From contig JAFZAZ010000015.1 of assembly GCA_017561985.1 (NCBI GenBank), forward strand, positions 1 to 64,000: 64,000 nt of DNA, given 5' to 3'. This document shows, piece after piece, positions 1 through 8,600 of this stretch. The stretch is from Lachnospiraceae bacterium. Lineage in GTDB: Bacteria > Bacillota_A > Clostridia > Lachnospirales > Lachnospiraceae. A program made the translations under genes and the position numbers. Each line of letters begins with the position of its first letter. The first letter of the stretch is position 1. The notes below the pieces were generated by a model that searched no databases, was not told the origin of the DNA, and saw only the letters and a list, made by a program, of their open reading frames with translations.

Positions 1-705
1 ACAACTCGTAAACATACCAGCGATTCTGTCAGAAAGAATACTTTGTGCATTAGCGTACTTCTCCGGCGTCAGGGCGATCATGTTATATCTCCCGTGATTA
101 AAGTCGGAATACGCATTTACATTTCCCTGAAGGTCTACCCAGAGTCGTACTATCTCATCCGATTTGTAACCCATGATTGGGAGGAAAAATTGTATATCAT
201 AATAACCCCCACACTCCTCATAAAAGCAGTTGTCAAGCACATATTCGTTTCCGTTGCTCTGTCTGGCTCTGACCCACGCAGTCGCTATTGATATAGCCTC
301 GCGCTCGCTGATCACATTGTCTCTGTTGAGACTTCCGGCATTCTCTTTGCGCATGCCACACAAGAGATTCGAATTATAAAGGAACAAGTATTCAGTGTTA
401 TCTTCTCTATCCACATAAACATCATAGGTTCCGTACGAGTCGTCTCTAGAGGAAACCGATACATTTCTAAGATTCTCCGTCCGAACGTAATAAACCGTCA
501 CCTGATTCGCTCCATTACTGACAACCCTCGTAAGCGCTTTATTCTCGCTGTCATCATAGTATGCACCGTAGTTGTCTCCTTCAGAAGGAGAATCCGCCCA
601 TATAGACAATACATCTGCTGCAACCTTCTTCACAACTATTATCGCACCTATAATAATACTAAACGTTACAATCCCAACCAAAAATCGCAGTCCTATTCTT
701 TTCAT
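1..705 (-). CDS. Membrane-anchored extracellular protein, 3'-truncated by window edge
   Basis: An uninterrupted reading frame runs from an ATG at 705 off the left edge (235 codons visible). The N-terminus is basic (MKRIGLR) followed by one hydrophobic segment at about residues 7-25, so it is probably a signal anchor with the rest outside the cell. The remainder is polar and rich in Tyr, Asn and Ser. The ribosome site AAGGGAGG sits about 7 bases before the ATG. It is the fourth gene of the sigma-factor operon, 26 bases after the ricin-domain gene. I do not recognise the family. The last visible part, with a DLQGNVNAY stretch, loosely recalls PepSY-like beta-hairpin proteins, but this is weak. 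Confidence 0.75.
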   Translation of the reverse strand, partial: MKRIGLRFLVGIVTFSIIIGAIIVVKKVAADVLSIWADSPSEGDNYGAYYDDSENKALTRVVSNGANQVTVYYVRTENLRNVSVSSRDDSYGTYDVYVDREDNTEYLFLYNSNLLCGMRKENAGSLNRDNVISEREAISIATAWVRARQSNGNEYVLDNCFYEECGGYYDIQFFLPIMGYKSDEIVRLWVDLQGNVNAYSDFNHGRYNMIALTPEKYANAQSILSDRIAGMFTSC

Positions 706-731
706 AGATATAACCTCCCTTCTCGGATAAT

Positions 732-1871
732 CTATTTTAATGTTGCAAAAGTATCGCCTCTTGAATAGAGCGCCCCAATACTCTGATAATAACTCGCGTA
801 TTCATAACATTGGCGGATATTAGCACCCGTATTTGCTTTTTCAAAGAATTTGATCGTCCAATTTGTTCCGTCTACTGTAAGAATATCTTGACACGTTCCC
901 AATGCAAAATGTGCACCTTTGTTAAACGTTGAGTCTACGAGATTATAACCATTGTAGCTCACACCAGTGCTGCAACCGATATATAACACGCATCGAGCGT
1001 TTGCTAACACGTTAGCATTCATTGAGTCAATCGCGACATCTTGACTCCCGTTATAGATACTTGAATTTGCCGTAATGTGTCCATTATCGTTTCCGCTTGC
1101 GTTTTTAAACTTAATCGTTGCTACTGGAGTTCCATTATTTGTAACGCCATGTCCACGGAACACCCATATTGAGTCTTCCTTGAGATGATTTGCCGCGTAA
1201 ATAGCAGTCTGATTTAAACGCTCATTGGCCAAATACCCTAGATTTCCGCAAACACTTGTGAACGTACCGGCCGCTCCTCGAGAATTGTAATACCCACTGC
1301 CATCAGGGTAATAAAACGTATAGATTTCCGCCGAGCCCTTCACAACCGGTTCAAACGACCACAGCGCACCGGCACCACTGCCGGATGAAGAAAACCACAC
1401 ATTGCTTCCCGTAGAATTCCAACACAGATAATCGCCACTGTTTTTGATCTGATACGTCCCCGCATAGTAACTGGTAGATGTATCTCTTACGAGTGTAAAC
1501 TTTTGACACGCCATTCCGCTGTCGTATGTCCAAATATCTACGTTGGAAACATTCCGATCAAGCACTCGATTCGATGAACTTACAACCGCGTAGATTCGAT
1601 AATAACCATCCGACTTCTTTTCTACACGCCACTTCTGAGCATTGGACCCCGTAAAAGTATTCGCGACTACTGCTGTGCCGTTCACATCGGTTCCGTTATA
1701 GACTTCAAGATACTTTCCGTTATAGGTATTCTTGATATAGTATTCTTTACCACTGTCTATGCCCTTCACATCCGATGTTGAAGCTTTCACATGCATGACG
1801 CATATCATTATGAGCACAAAGGCCAAACACAGCGTCGCTATCACTGAAAATCGTTTCAACGATCTGATCAT
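732..1871 (-). CDS. Secreted ricin-type lectin protein with caspase/CHAT-like C-terminal domain
   Basis: 379 aa. Residues 1-31 form a signal peptide (basic start, long hydrophobic core, VKAS end). Residues about 38-175 look like a ricin B-type beta-trefoil: IKNTYNGKYLEV, then QKWRVE and QKFTLV, the Q-x-W/F pattern of that fold. Residues about 185-379 contain WVFRGHG (His241) and then VLYIGCSTG (Cys300), followed by a Gly-Ala-rich strand and FGTCQD-like segment. This His-Gly then Cys-Ser-Gly order is that of clan CD cysteine peptidases (caspase, gingipain, CHAT). The domain assignment is from motifs only. The AGGAGA ribosome site supports this start. It lies 4 bases after the membrane regulator gene, so it is very likely the effector of this sigma operon. 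Confidence 0.75.
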   Translation of the reverse strand: MIRSLKRFSVIATLCLAFVLIMICVMHVKASTSDVKGIDSGKEYYIKNTYNGKYLEVYNGTDVNGTAVVANTFTGSNAQKWRVEKKSDGYYRIYAVVSSSNRVLDRNVSNVDIWTYDSGMACQKFTLVRDTSTSYYAGTYQIKNSGDYLCWNSTGSNVWFSSSGSGAGALWSFEPVVKGSAEIYTFYYPDGSGYYNSRGAAGTFTSVCGNLGYLANERLNQTAIYAANHLKEDSIWVFRGHGVTNNGTPVATIKFKNASGNDNGHITANSSIYNGSQDVAIDSMNANVLANARCVLYIGCSTGVSYNGYNLVDSTFNKGAHFALGTCQDILTVDGTNWTIKFFEKANTGANIRQCYEYASYYQSIGALYSRGDTFATLK

Positions 1872-1875
1872 ACCG

Positions 1876-2499
1876 TCATCTCCTTCCTTCCGCCAAACTT
1901 AGAACAATTGCCAAACCCGGAACGCCCCCTAAAGTCCTTAATTGATCTGCCCGAATGAAAACAACTCCTTTCTGCAAATAGGCTTCCTCAACGCCCAACG
2001 GTTTTACAAACATCTCATACACTACGTTGGGATCTTTTCCCGTTGCTTCCGTCACTAAAACCGCGATTAAGCCCTGCGAGTTCACAGCTTGAATAGTATC
2101 CTGTAATTGTTTTGTTATTGCAATCTTACCGTCTGATGCAACACCGAAATACTCTTCCGGGGATTCTACTTTTTCGGGATCAGCCCACCTGATAAGATGC
2201 AACTGACCGACGTTCCTTCCATACTCGACTTCTGAATCATATTCCAAATGATCATAAATGCTATTTCCATTCACCGGGTTAGCATTGAATTCCTCACCCA
2301 TACGGTCTTTCTGCAAGCCGATACTGATGCAACTGATCGCTATCACTATAATTGCACCAATCACGGCAACAACATTGCCGAGTCTTCGAATCCACGTTGC
2401 ATCTGTGTGCGTAATCCCCAAATCCGCAAATTCCAACACATAGGCGCTGTCAATCTCACCGATTGCCGCCATCATTGTTTCCCCGCTCATAAAAATCAC
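1876..2499 (-). CDS. Single-pass membrane protein, putative anti-sigma factor
   Basis: 207 aa with a GTG start whose last bases overlap the sigma-factor stop (GTGA), preceded by GGGAG inside the sigma gene. ATG starts at 2490 and about 2475 are alternatives. The N-terminal ~40 residues (AAIGEIDSAYVLEFADLG) are acidic and cytoplasmic, resembling the short N-terminal arms of Firmicute ECF anti-sigma factors. Residues 41-61 form one membrane helix. The outer ~145 residues contain no motif I know. Coupling to a sigma gene plus one membrane helix makes an anti-sigma role the best inference; no zinc-binding HxxxCxxC is visible. Confidence 0.7.
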   Translation of the reverse strand: MIFMSGETMMAAIGEIDSAYVLEFADLGITHTDATWIRRLGNVVAVIGAIIVIAISCISIGLQKDRMGEEFNANPVNGNSIYDHLEYDSEVEYGRNVGQLHLIRWADPEKVESPEEYFGVASDGKIAITKQLQDTIQAVNSQGLIAVLVTEATGKDPNVVYEMFVKPLGVEEAYLQKGVVFIRADQLRTLGGVPGLAIVLSLAEGRR

Positions 2500-3044
2500 A
2501 TAACTCCCTTCAAATATGTTCTGAGTTTCTCCCTGATCCGACTGGCGCGGGTGCGTACCGCCCCCTCCTTCATCCCGGAAATCCTTGCGATATTCTCATA
2601 CGAATCCATGTACCAAAACCGCCTCACAAAGATCATCCGATCCGTTTTTGAAATAGTCTTCAAAAAACTGTCAATATACTTTGTCAGCTCCTCTTTTTCC
2701 AACTCGCTCTCCGGATTGTTTTTTGAAATCACCAGATTATCCAGTTCTTCTATGCACGATTCGTAGTTTCCGCGCCTCTTGTAGGCTTGATTATGTTTAT
2801 ACTTATCGATGGACATTCTGCGAACGATGCTGCACACAAATGCTTTCAACGAATCCGGGCGTTGCGGCGGGATTGCTTTCCATACGCCCCAATATGCATC
2901 GTTAACACATTCGTCCACATCCCTTTCATCGCTTAGTATATTCATAGAGACACTCTTACATAATCTGCCGTACTTCTTGTTCAGTTCCGTGATCGCACAC
3001 TCGGAACGTTCGAAAAAAAGCTCGATTATTCTGCTGTCCTCCAT
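2496..3044 (-). CDS. ECF-type RNA polymerase sigma factor
   Basis: 182 aa, normal size for an extracytoplasmic-function sigma-70. Region 2 is at about residues 15-85, with DVDECVNDAYWGVWKAI as the core-binding helix and VRRMSIDKYKHN as the -10 recognition part. A short linker follows, and region 4 is at about 118-178, with MDSYENIARISGMKEGAVRTR as the helix-turn-helix. The start is set by AAGGAGC 7 bases upstream. It is first in a four-gene operon with a putative anti-sigma factor and two exported proteins. An ECF-like promoter lies just upstream, so it probably controls its own operon. Confidence 0.92.
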   Translation of the reverse strand: MEDSRIIELFFERSECAITELNKKYGRLCKSVSMNILSDERDVDECVNDAYWGVWKAIPPQRPDSLKAFVCSIVRRMSIDKYKHNQAYKRRGNYESCIEELDNLVISKNNPESELEKEELTKYIDSFLKTISKTDRMIFVRRFWYMDSYENIARISGMKEGAVRTRASRIREKLRTYLKGVM

Positions 3045-3077
3045 AGCTTCAGCTCCTTCATGACGCCTTCACTTATA

Positions 3078-3105
3078 TAGTCGCAAATTCATTGGGTTTG
3101 TTACA
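3078..3105 (-). promoter_or_regulatory. ECF-type promoter of the sigma-factor operon
   Basis: On the minus strand TGTAAC (3105-3100) is followed after exactly 16 bases by CGACTA (3083-3078). This is the AAC / N16 / CG layout of Bacillus-type ECF promoters such as those of SigW and SigM. It lies about 35 bases upstream of the sigma-factor start codon, so autoregulation is likely (inference). Confidence 0.6.
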
Positions 3106-3146
3106 AGTTTTTTCGATGACACTGGTCCTATTGTCATCGTACCACA

Positions 3147-3192
3147 CAAAAAACTAAGGGCAAAGGATTTCTTTCCGATCATCCTTTGCCCT
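3147..3192 (-). terminator. Terminator of thrS
   Basis: A 12-bp perfect stem (AGGGCAAAGGAT at 3157-3168 and its complement at 3181-3192) is followed on the minus strand by TAGTTTTTT. It separates thrS from the sigma-factor operon. Confidence 0.9.
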
Positions 3193-3215
3193 GGTACTGC
3201 TTTGTTTACGTTTGA

Positions 3216-5177
3216 TTACTGCTCTTCGACCTCGATCTTGCGGATCGTCTTGTTGTCAATTTCCTCGCGGATCGCTGCAATGAACTCAGCAAGCGGCTTT
3301 GCACCCTCGTCGCCGAGGAAACGGCTGCGGACGGACACGAGTCCCTCCTCTGCCTCCTTCGCACCGACGACAAGCATGTAAGGGATGCGCTCGAGGCGCG
3401 CCTCACGGATCTTGTAACCGATCTTCTCGGAACGGCAGTCAGCCGATACATAGATGCCGGCCTTCTTCAGCTCCGCGCGAACGAACTCTGCGTAGTCGTT
3501 GTACTTCTCGGAGATCGGAAGCACGCGAACCTGCTCCGGACACAGCCACGTCGGGAACTGGCCTGCGTAGTGCTCGATCAGCCATGCGAGCGTACGCTCG
3601 TAGCAACCCATCGAGGTGCGGTGAATGATCCACGGCTGCGCCTTGTTGCCGTCGGCGTCAATGTAGTACATGCCAAACTTCTGGGCGCTCTCGCAGTCGA
3701 GCTGGATCGTCACCATCGTGTCTTCCTTGCCGTACACGTTCTTCGCCTGGATATCGATCTTCGGCCCGTAAAATGCGGCTTCGCCGTCGGCTTCCGTGAA
3801 CTTGATGCCGTTCTTGTTCATGACGTCGCGGAGGTACTGCTGCGTCGAGTTCCAGTACTCCTCGTCACCCTCGTACTTGTCCTTATTCGCGGGATCCCAC
3901 TTGGAGAGACGGTACGTCACATCACCGTCGATGCCGAGCGTCTTCATGACGTAGTTGGCGAGCTCAACGCATCTCGTGAGCTCCTCCTCCGCCTGATCCG
4001 GACGGAGCACGATGTGGCCCTCCGTGATCGTGAACTGACGAACTCTCGTAAGGCCGTGCATCTCGCCGGAATCCTCATTGCGGAACAGCGTACTCGTCTC
4101 GGACATGCGGTACGGAAGGTCTCTGTAGGAGCGCTGCTCGTTCATGTATACATAGTACTGGAACGGGCACGTCATCGGGCGGAGCGCCATGACTTCCTTG
4201 CCCTCTCCCGCATCCTTGTTGAGGATGAACATGCCGTCCATGTAGTGATCCCAGTGACCGGAGATCTTGTAGAGGTCGGACTTAGCCATGAGAGGCGTTC
4301 TCGTGCGAACGTAGCCCCACTCATTGTCCTCGAGGTCCTCCATCCATCGCTGCAGCGTCATGATCATGCGCGTTCCCTTGGGGGTGAACAGCGGCAGACC
4401 CTGACCGATGACATCCGCCGTCAGGAACAGCTTCATCTCGCGTCCGAGCTTGTTGTGGTCGCGCTTCTTGATGTCCTCAAGGTGCGCAAGGTACGCATCG
4501 AGATCCGCAGACTTCGTATACGCGGTTCCGTAGATACGCGTCAGCATCTTGTTCTTCTCGCTGCCTCTCCAGTAAGCGCCCGAGGAAGAGATCAGCTTGA
4601 TCGCCTTCAGGGGCTTCGTGCTCATCAGGTGCGGGCCGGCGCACAGGTCGACGAAATCGCCCTGGTCGTAAAATGAGAGCTCCGCGTCCTCAGGGAGGTC
4701 ATTGATCAGCTCTACCTTGTAAGGCTCGCCGCGCTTTTCCATAAGAGCGATCGCCTCGGCGCGGGACAGCGTGAAGCGCGTAAGCTCCTTGCCCTCCTTG
4801 ATGATCTTCTTCATCTCCGCCTCAATGGCGTCGAGCGCCTCGCGGTCCAGCGGCTCCATGTCGAAGTCGTAGTAGACGCCGGTGTCGATCGACGGGCCGA
4901 TGGCGCACTTTGCATCCGGATACAGGCGCTTTACCGCCTCCGCAAGCACATGCGATGCGGTGTGGCGATACGCCGCCTTGCCGGCCTCGTCATTAAATGT
5001 CAGAATGTTCAGCGAGCAGTCGCTGTCAATGACGGTACGAAGGTCCTTGACCTTACCGTCCACCTCGCCTGCGCATGCCATGCGCGCGAGTCCTTCGCTC
5101 AGATCCGCAGCGATGTCAATGATGCTCATCGGCTGCGCGTACTCCTTGAAAGAGCCGTCCTTCAACGTGATCTTCAT
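3216..5177 (-). CDS. thrS: Threonine-tRNA ligase
   Basis: 653 aa cytoplasmic class II tRNA synthetase that charges tRNA(Thr). In order: TGS domain (residues 1-60, MKITLKDGSFKEY start), editing/SAD domain with the HxxxH pair in HTASHVLAEA and the Cys in CAGPHLM, catalytic core with the zinc Cys in RPMTCPFQYY and motif 2 around RMSETSTLFRNE, motif 3 around MGCYERTLAW, then the C-terminal anticodon-binding domain. A longer open frame extends upstream, but it only reads through the T-box leader; the ATG at 5177 follows AAAGGAG and begins the canonical TGS sequence. Regulation is by the T-box described separately. Confidence 0.97.
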   Translation of the reverse strand: MKITLKDGSFKEYAQPMSIIDIAADLSEGLARMACAGEVDGKVKDLRTVIDSDCSLNILTFNDEAGKAAYRHTASHVLAEAVKRLYPDAKCAIGPSIDTGVYYDFDMEPLDREALDAIEAEMKKIIKEGKELTRFTLSRAEAIALMEKRGEPYKVELINDLPEDAELSFYDQGDFVDLCAGPHLMSTKPLKAIKLISSSGAYWRGSEKNKMLTRIYGTAYTKSADLDAYLAHLEDIKKRDHNKLGREMKLFLTADVIGQGLPLFTPKGTRMIMTLQRWMEDLEDNEWGYVRTRTPLMAKSDLYKISGHWDHYMDGMFILNKDAGEGKEVMALRPMTCPFQYYVYMNEQRSYRDLPYRMSETSTLFRNEDSGEMHGLTRVRQFTITEGHIVLRPDQAEEELTRCVELANYVMKTLGIDGDVTYRLSKWDPANKDKYEGDEEYWNSTQQYLRDVMNKNGIKFTEADGEAAFYGPKIDIQAKNVYGKEDTMVTIQLDCESAQKFGMYYIDADGNKAQPWIIHRTSMGCYERTLAWLIEHYAGQFPTWLCPEQVRVLPISEKYNDYAEFVRAELKKAGIYVSADCRSEKIGYKIREARLERIPYMLVVGAKEAEEGLVSVRSRFLGDEGAKPLAEFIAAIREEIDNKTIRKIEVEEQ

Positions 5178-5199
5178 GTCTTTCTCCTTTCGTTGCCAC

Positions 5200-5467
5200 G
5201 ATGGGTCCTGTGTCTGCAGAAACAAGAACGCCCCTGCTGACACGATACGTATCAACAGGGACGAATATTCTTCGCGGTTCCACCCTATTTGACTCTTGGT
5301 AAGAGCCCTCTCATTGATGACGGTAACGGAGTCACCGGACCGTATTGGGGTCACTCGGGAGCGGTCTTCCGCACGGTTCCCGCCGGACGCTCTCAGCCTG
5401 CTTGTGCATGCGTCCTTCTCTGTTCGCGAACTCGGAGTGCGTACTGCTTCTCCTTCAACGTTTTGAT
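5200..5467 (-). promoter_or_regulatory. Threonine T-box leader of thrS
   Basis: The minus strand carries the hallmark T-box sequence AGGGTGGAACCGCG (5286-5273), which pairs with the acceptor end of uncharged tRNA. Just downstream is the competing terminator: CCCTGTTGATAC pairs with GTGTCAGCAGGG (about 5261-5232), followed by a T-rich stretch. The upstream ~170 bases contain a GAACAGAGAAGG element typical of the stem I AG bulge. I could not place the Thr specifier codon with certainty. Position before thrS fixes the amino acid. Confidence 0.93.
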
Positions 5468-5473
5468 GAGTCG

Positions 5474-5501
5474 ATTATAACACCGAACTCGGGAAAGTCA
5501 A
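5474..5501 (-). promoter_or_regulatory. Sigma-A promoter of the thrS T-box transcript
   Basis: TTGACT (5501-5496), 16-base spacer, TATAAT (5479-5474) on the minus strand. Transcription should begin near 5467, giving a leader of about 290 bases before the thrS start codon. Confidence 0.85.
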
Positions 5502-5552
5502 GGGCATTTTTCACGCGTGTAGGTTTGCACGATTTTCCGAACGTCTTTCGTC

Positions 5553-5581
5553 TTGAAAATGCTCTTTCCCCAAGCTATACT
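5553..5581 (+). promoter_or_regulatory. Promoter of the GH2 gene
   Basis: TTGAAA (5553-5558), 17-base spacer, TATACT (5576-5581), about 45 bases before the GH2 start codon. It diverges from the thrS promoter 50 bases away. Confidence 0.65.
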
Positions 5582-5632
5582 TACCATAATAAGCCGATCC
5601 CGATTCGGCAGACCGTGGAAAGGATTTCCGAC

Positions 5633-8600
5633 ATGAAACGTCTCTTCGTTGACAACTGGACCTTCGGACTGTACGACCTGAACGCGTCCGCGGAGGAGCT
5701 GCTCTCGGCTTCCGCCTCGCACCGTATGGAGGATTTTGCGCCGGTCGATCTGCCGCACGACTGGCTGATCGGCAACGCCCGCGACCTGTACCGGGACGGC
5801 ATCGGCTGCTACCGGAAGACCTTCGCGGTCGATCTCCCTGAGGGTTCCCGTCCTCTGCAGTCCCCGCGCTTCTTCCTTCGGTTTGAGGGCGTCTACATGG
5901 ACTCGCGGTACTACATAAACGGCCGCGAGGTGTTCGCGTGGCCGTACGGCTACTCCACGTTTGAGTTCGAGATCACGCCGTACCTTCTCGAGGGCGACAA
6001 CGAGCTCGTCGTGACGGTCACGTACAAAAGCCCGAACACGCGCTGGTACTCGGGAGCCGGCATTTTCCGTAATGTCTATCTTCTGACGAAGCAAGATCCC
6101 TGCCTCGTCTCCGACGGCATCTACGCGGTCGCAACGCCCGCCTGCGAGGCGCGTGATGCGGACGGCATATTCCCGGGCGAGAGCATCCTCTCCGTCGAGA
6201 CGGAGGTCAACTCCGCCTGCGCGGTACACTCTTCCGCAGGTGCCAAAGATCCAACGTCGGTTCTGCTCCGCCAGACGCTTCGAGACGCCGACGGATCGAT
6301 TGTCGCGTCTTCGGAAAATGAGTTCTCCCTCTCCGGCTCGTCCACCATCCGCACACAGACGCTCACCGTGCCGAACGCTCATGCATGGGATATCGACAGC
6401 CCTTACCTCTATGAACTGACGACCGAGCTGTTCCTGCCGTGCGGATCCCGGCAGGAGTATGCTCTTCTCGATTCCCACACGCAGCGGATCGGTTTCCGCT
6501 CCGTACGGCTTGATCCCGACCGCGGTTTCTTCCTGAACGGCCGCCACGTAAAAATCCACGGCGCCTGCATGCACCACGACCTCGGCGCTCTCGGTGCCGC
6601 CGTCAACAAGGTTGCGACGAAGCGTCAGCTTCTCTCTCTTCTCGCGATGGGCGTGAACGCGGTCCGCACCTCCCACAACATGCCCTCCGTCGAATTCATG
6701 GATCTGTGCGACGAGCTCGGCATCCTCGTGGACTCCGAGGCGTTTGACATGTGGGAGCTGCACAAGACCGACTTCGACTACGCCGGCTTCTTCCGCGACC
6801 ATTGGAAGGCGGACGTCGCCTCTTGGATCCGCCGCGACCGCAACCGCCCTTCCGTCGTGTTCTGGAGCATCGGCAACGAGATCTACGACACGCACACGGA
6901 GCGCGGTCTCATCGTCACGCGCGAGCTTCGCGACGAGGTGCGCCGCCACGACTACCGCCACCACGCATACGTCACTATCGGATCAAACTACGTCGCCTGG
7001 GAGGGCGCGCAGCGCTGTGCGGACCTTCTGGAAGCCTCGGGCTACAACTATCTCGAGCGCCTCTACGAAGAGCACCATGAGCGCTACCCACACTGGTGCA
7101 TCTACGGCAGCGAGACGTCGTCGACCGTGCAGAGCCGCGGGGTGTATCATTTTCCGGCGGACGTGCGCCTGTTGACCTTTGAGGACGGCCAGTGCTCCTC
7201 GCTCTCCAACTGCTCGACCAACTGGGGCGCAAAGAACCCGACCGTCGTCATCACCGGCGACCGCGACAAGGAGTTCTCGCTCGGCCAGTTCATCTGGACC
7301 GGTTGGGACTACATCGGCGAGCCGACGCCGTATCATTTGAAAAATTCTTTCTTCGGGCAGTGCGATACCGCAGGCTTCCCGAAGGATTCCTACTACATCT
7401 ATCAGGCCGGCTGGACCGACGCTTCGACGCACCCGATGGTGCACATCGTGCCGTACTGGGACTTCAACGAGGGTCAGACGATCGACGTTCAGGTCTTCTC
7501 CAACTGCCCGAAGGTGGAGCTGTTCCTCCAAAAGGATGCCGGGAACGATCAAACGGTTTCCGGATTCGGCATCTCCCTCGGCACGCGCGACATCGACGCT
7601 CTCCGCGGATCGTCGCTGCACGGCTCATGGCGCATCCCGTACACGGCAGGCACTCTCACTGCGGTCGCTTACGACGCAAACGGTACTGTCGTTGCGAAGG
7701 ACACACAGCGGTCCTTCGGCGACCCGGTATCGATCATTCTCGAGCCCGACAAAACAACGATGACCGCCGACGGCGAGGACATGATCTTCGTCGAGGTCTC
7801 AACCGCCGATGCGAACGGAACGTTCGTCGCCGACGCCCGCAACCGCATGAATGTGACCGTCAGCGGTGCGGCCCGCCTCGTCGGCATGGACAACGGCGAC
7901 AGCACCGATTACGACGAGTACAAGGGCACCTCCCGGAGACTGTTCTCCGGAAGGCTACTTGTGATGCTCGCTGCCCGCAGGGAAGCCGGCGAGATCACCA
8001 TCACGGTCTCCTCCGCAGGGCTTCCGGACGCCGTGCTGCATCTGATCGCCGTTGCTTCCGAGACGCCGGTCGATCCCGCGGTCTGCGCAAGCGCATCCAA
8101 CCTGCCCCGCATCACGGACGAAGACGTCCTTCGTGAGGTGCCGGTGCGCAAGATCGAGCTGACGTTACAGAACAACGATCCCGAGCTCACGCCCGACCGT
8201 CGGGAAATGACGGTGACGGCGGACATTTTCCCCGCAAACGCGACCTTCGGTGAGCTCACGTTTCGCGTGATGACCGCGGACGGCATTGATTCCGTAGCAA
8301 TCCGCGTAACACCTCTTCCCGATGGCCGCTCGGCGAAGATCACGGCGCTCGGCGACGAGGAACGGTGCTTTCTCTACGCGTTCGCAAACAACGGCAAGAC
8401 GCACGCCGACGTGATCTCGAGTCTTGAACTGCACAGCACGGGACTTGGCCGGGCGACGACCGATCCCTACGAGTTTGTCAACGCCATCCGCTATGACGCA
8501 AGCAATCAAAAGCCCACGCTCAGCTTCGACGGCGGCGCATTTACCGCGGATGAAGCGACGTGGGTAAGGTTCGATAATGTGGATTTCGGCGACTACGGTT

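Noticed and set aside
3570..4676. Long open frame on the plus strand opposite thrS (368 codons)
   Set aside because: It is an antisense shadow of the well-supported thrS gene, with no ribosome site and no recognisable protein. Similar shadows opposite argS, the symporter, hydA and hydB were dropped for the same reason.
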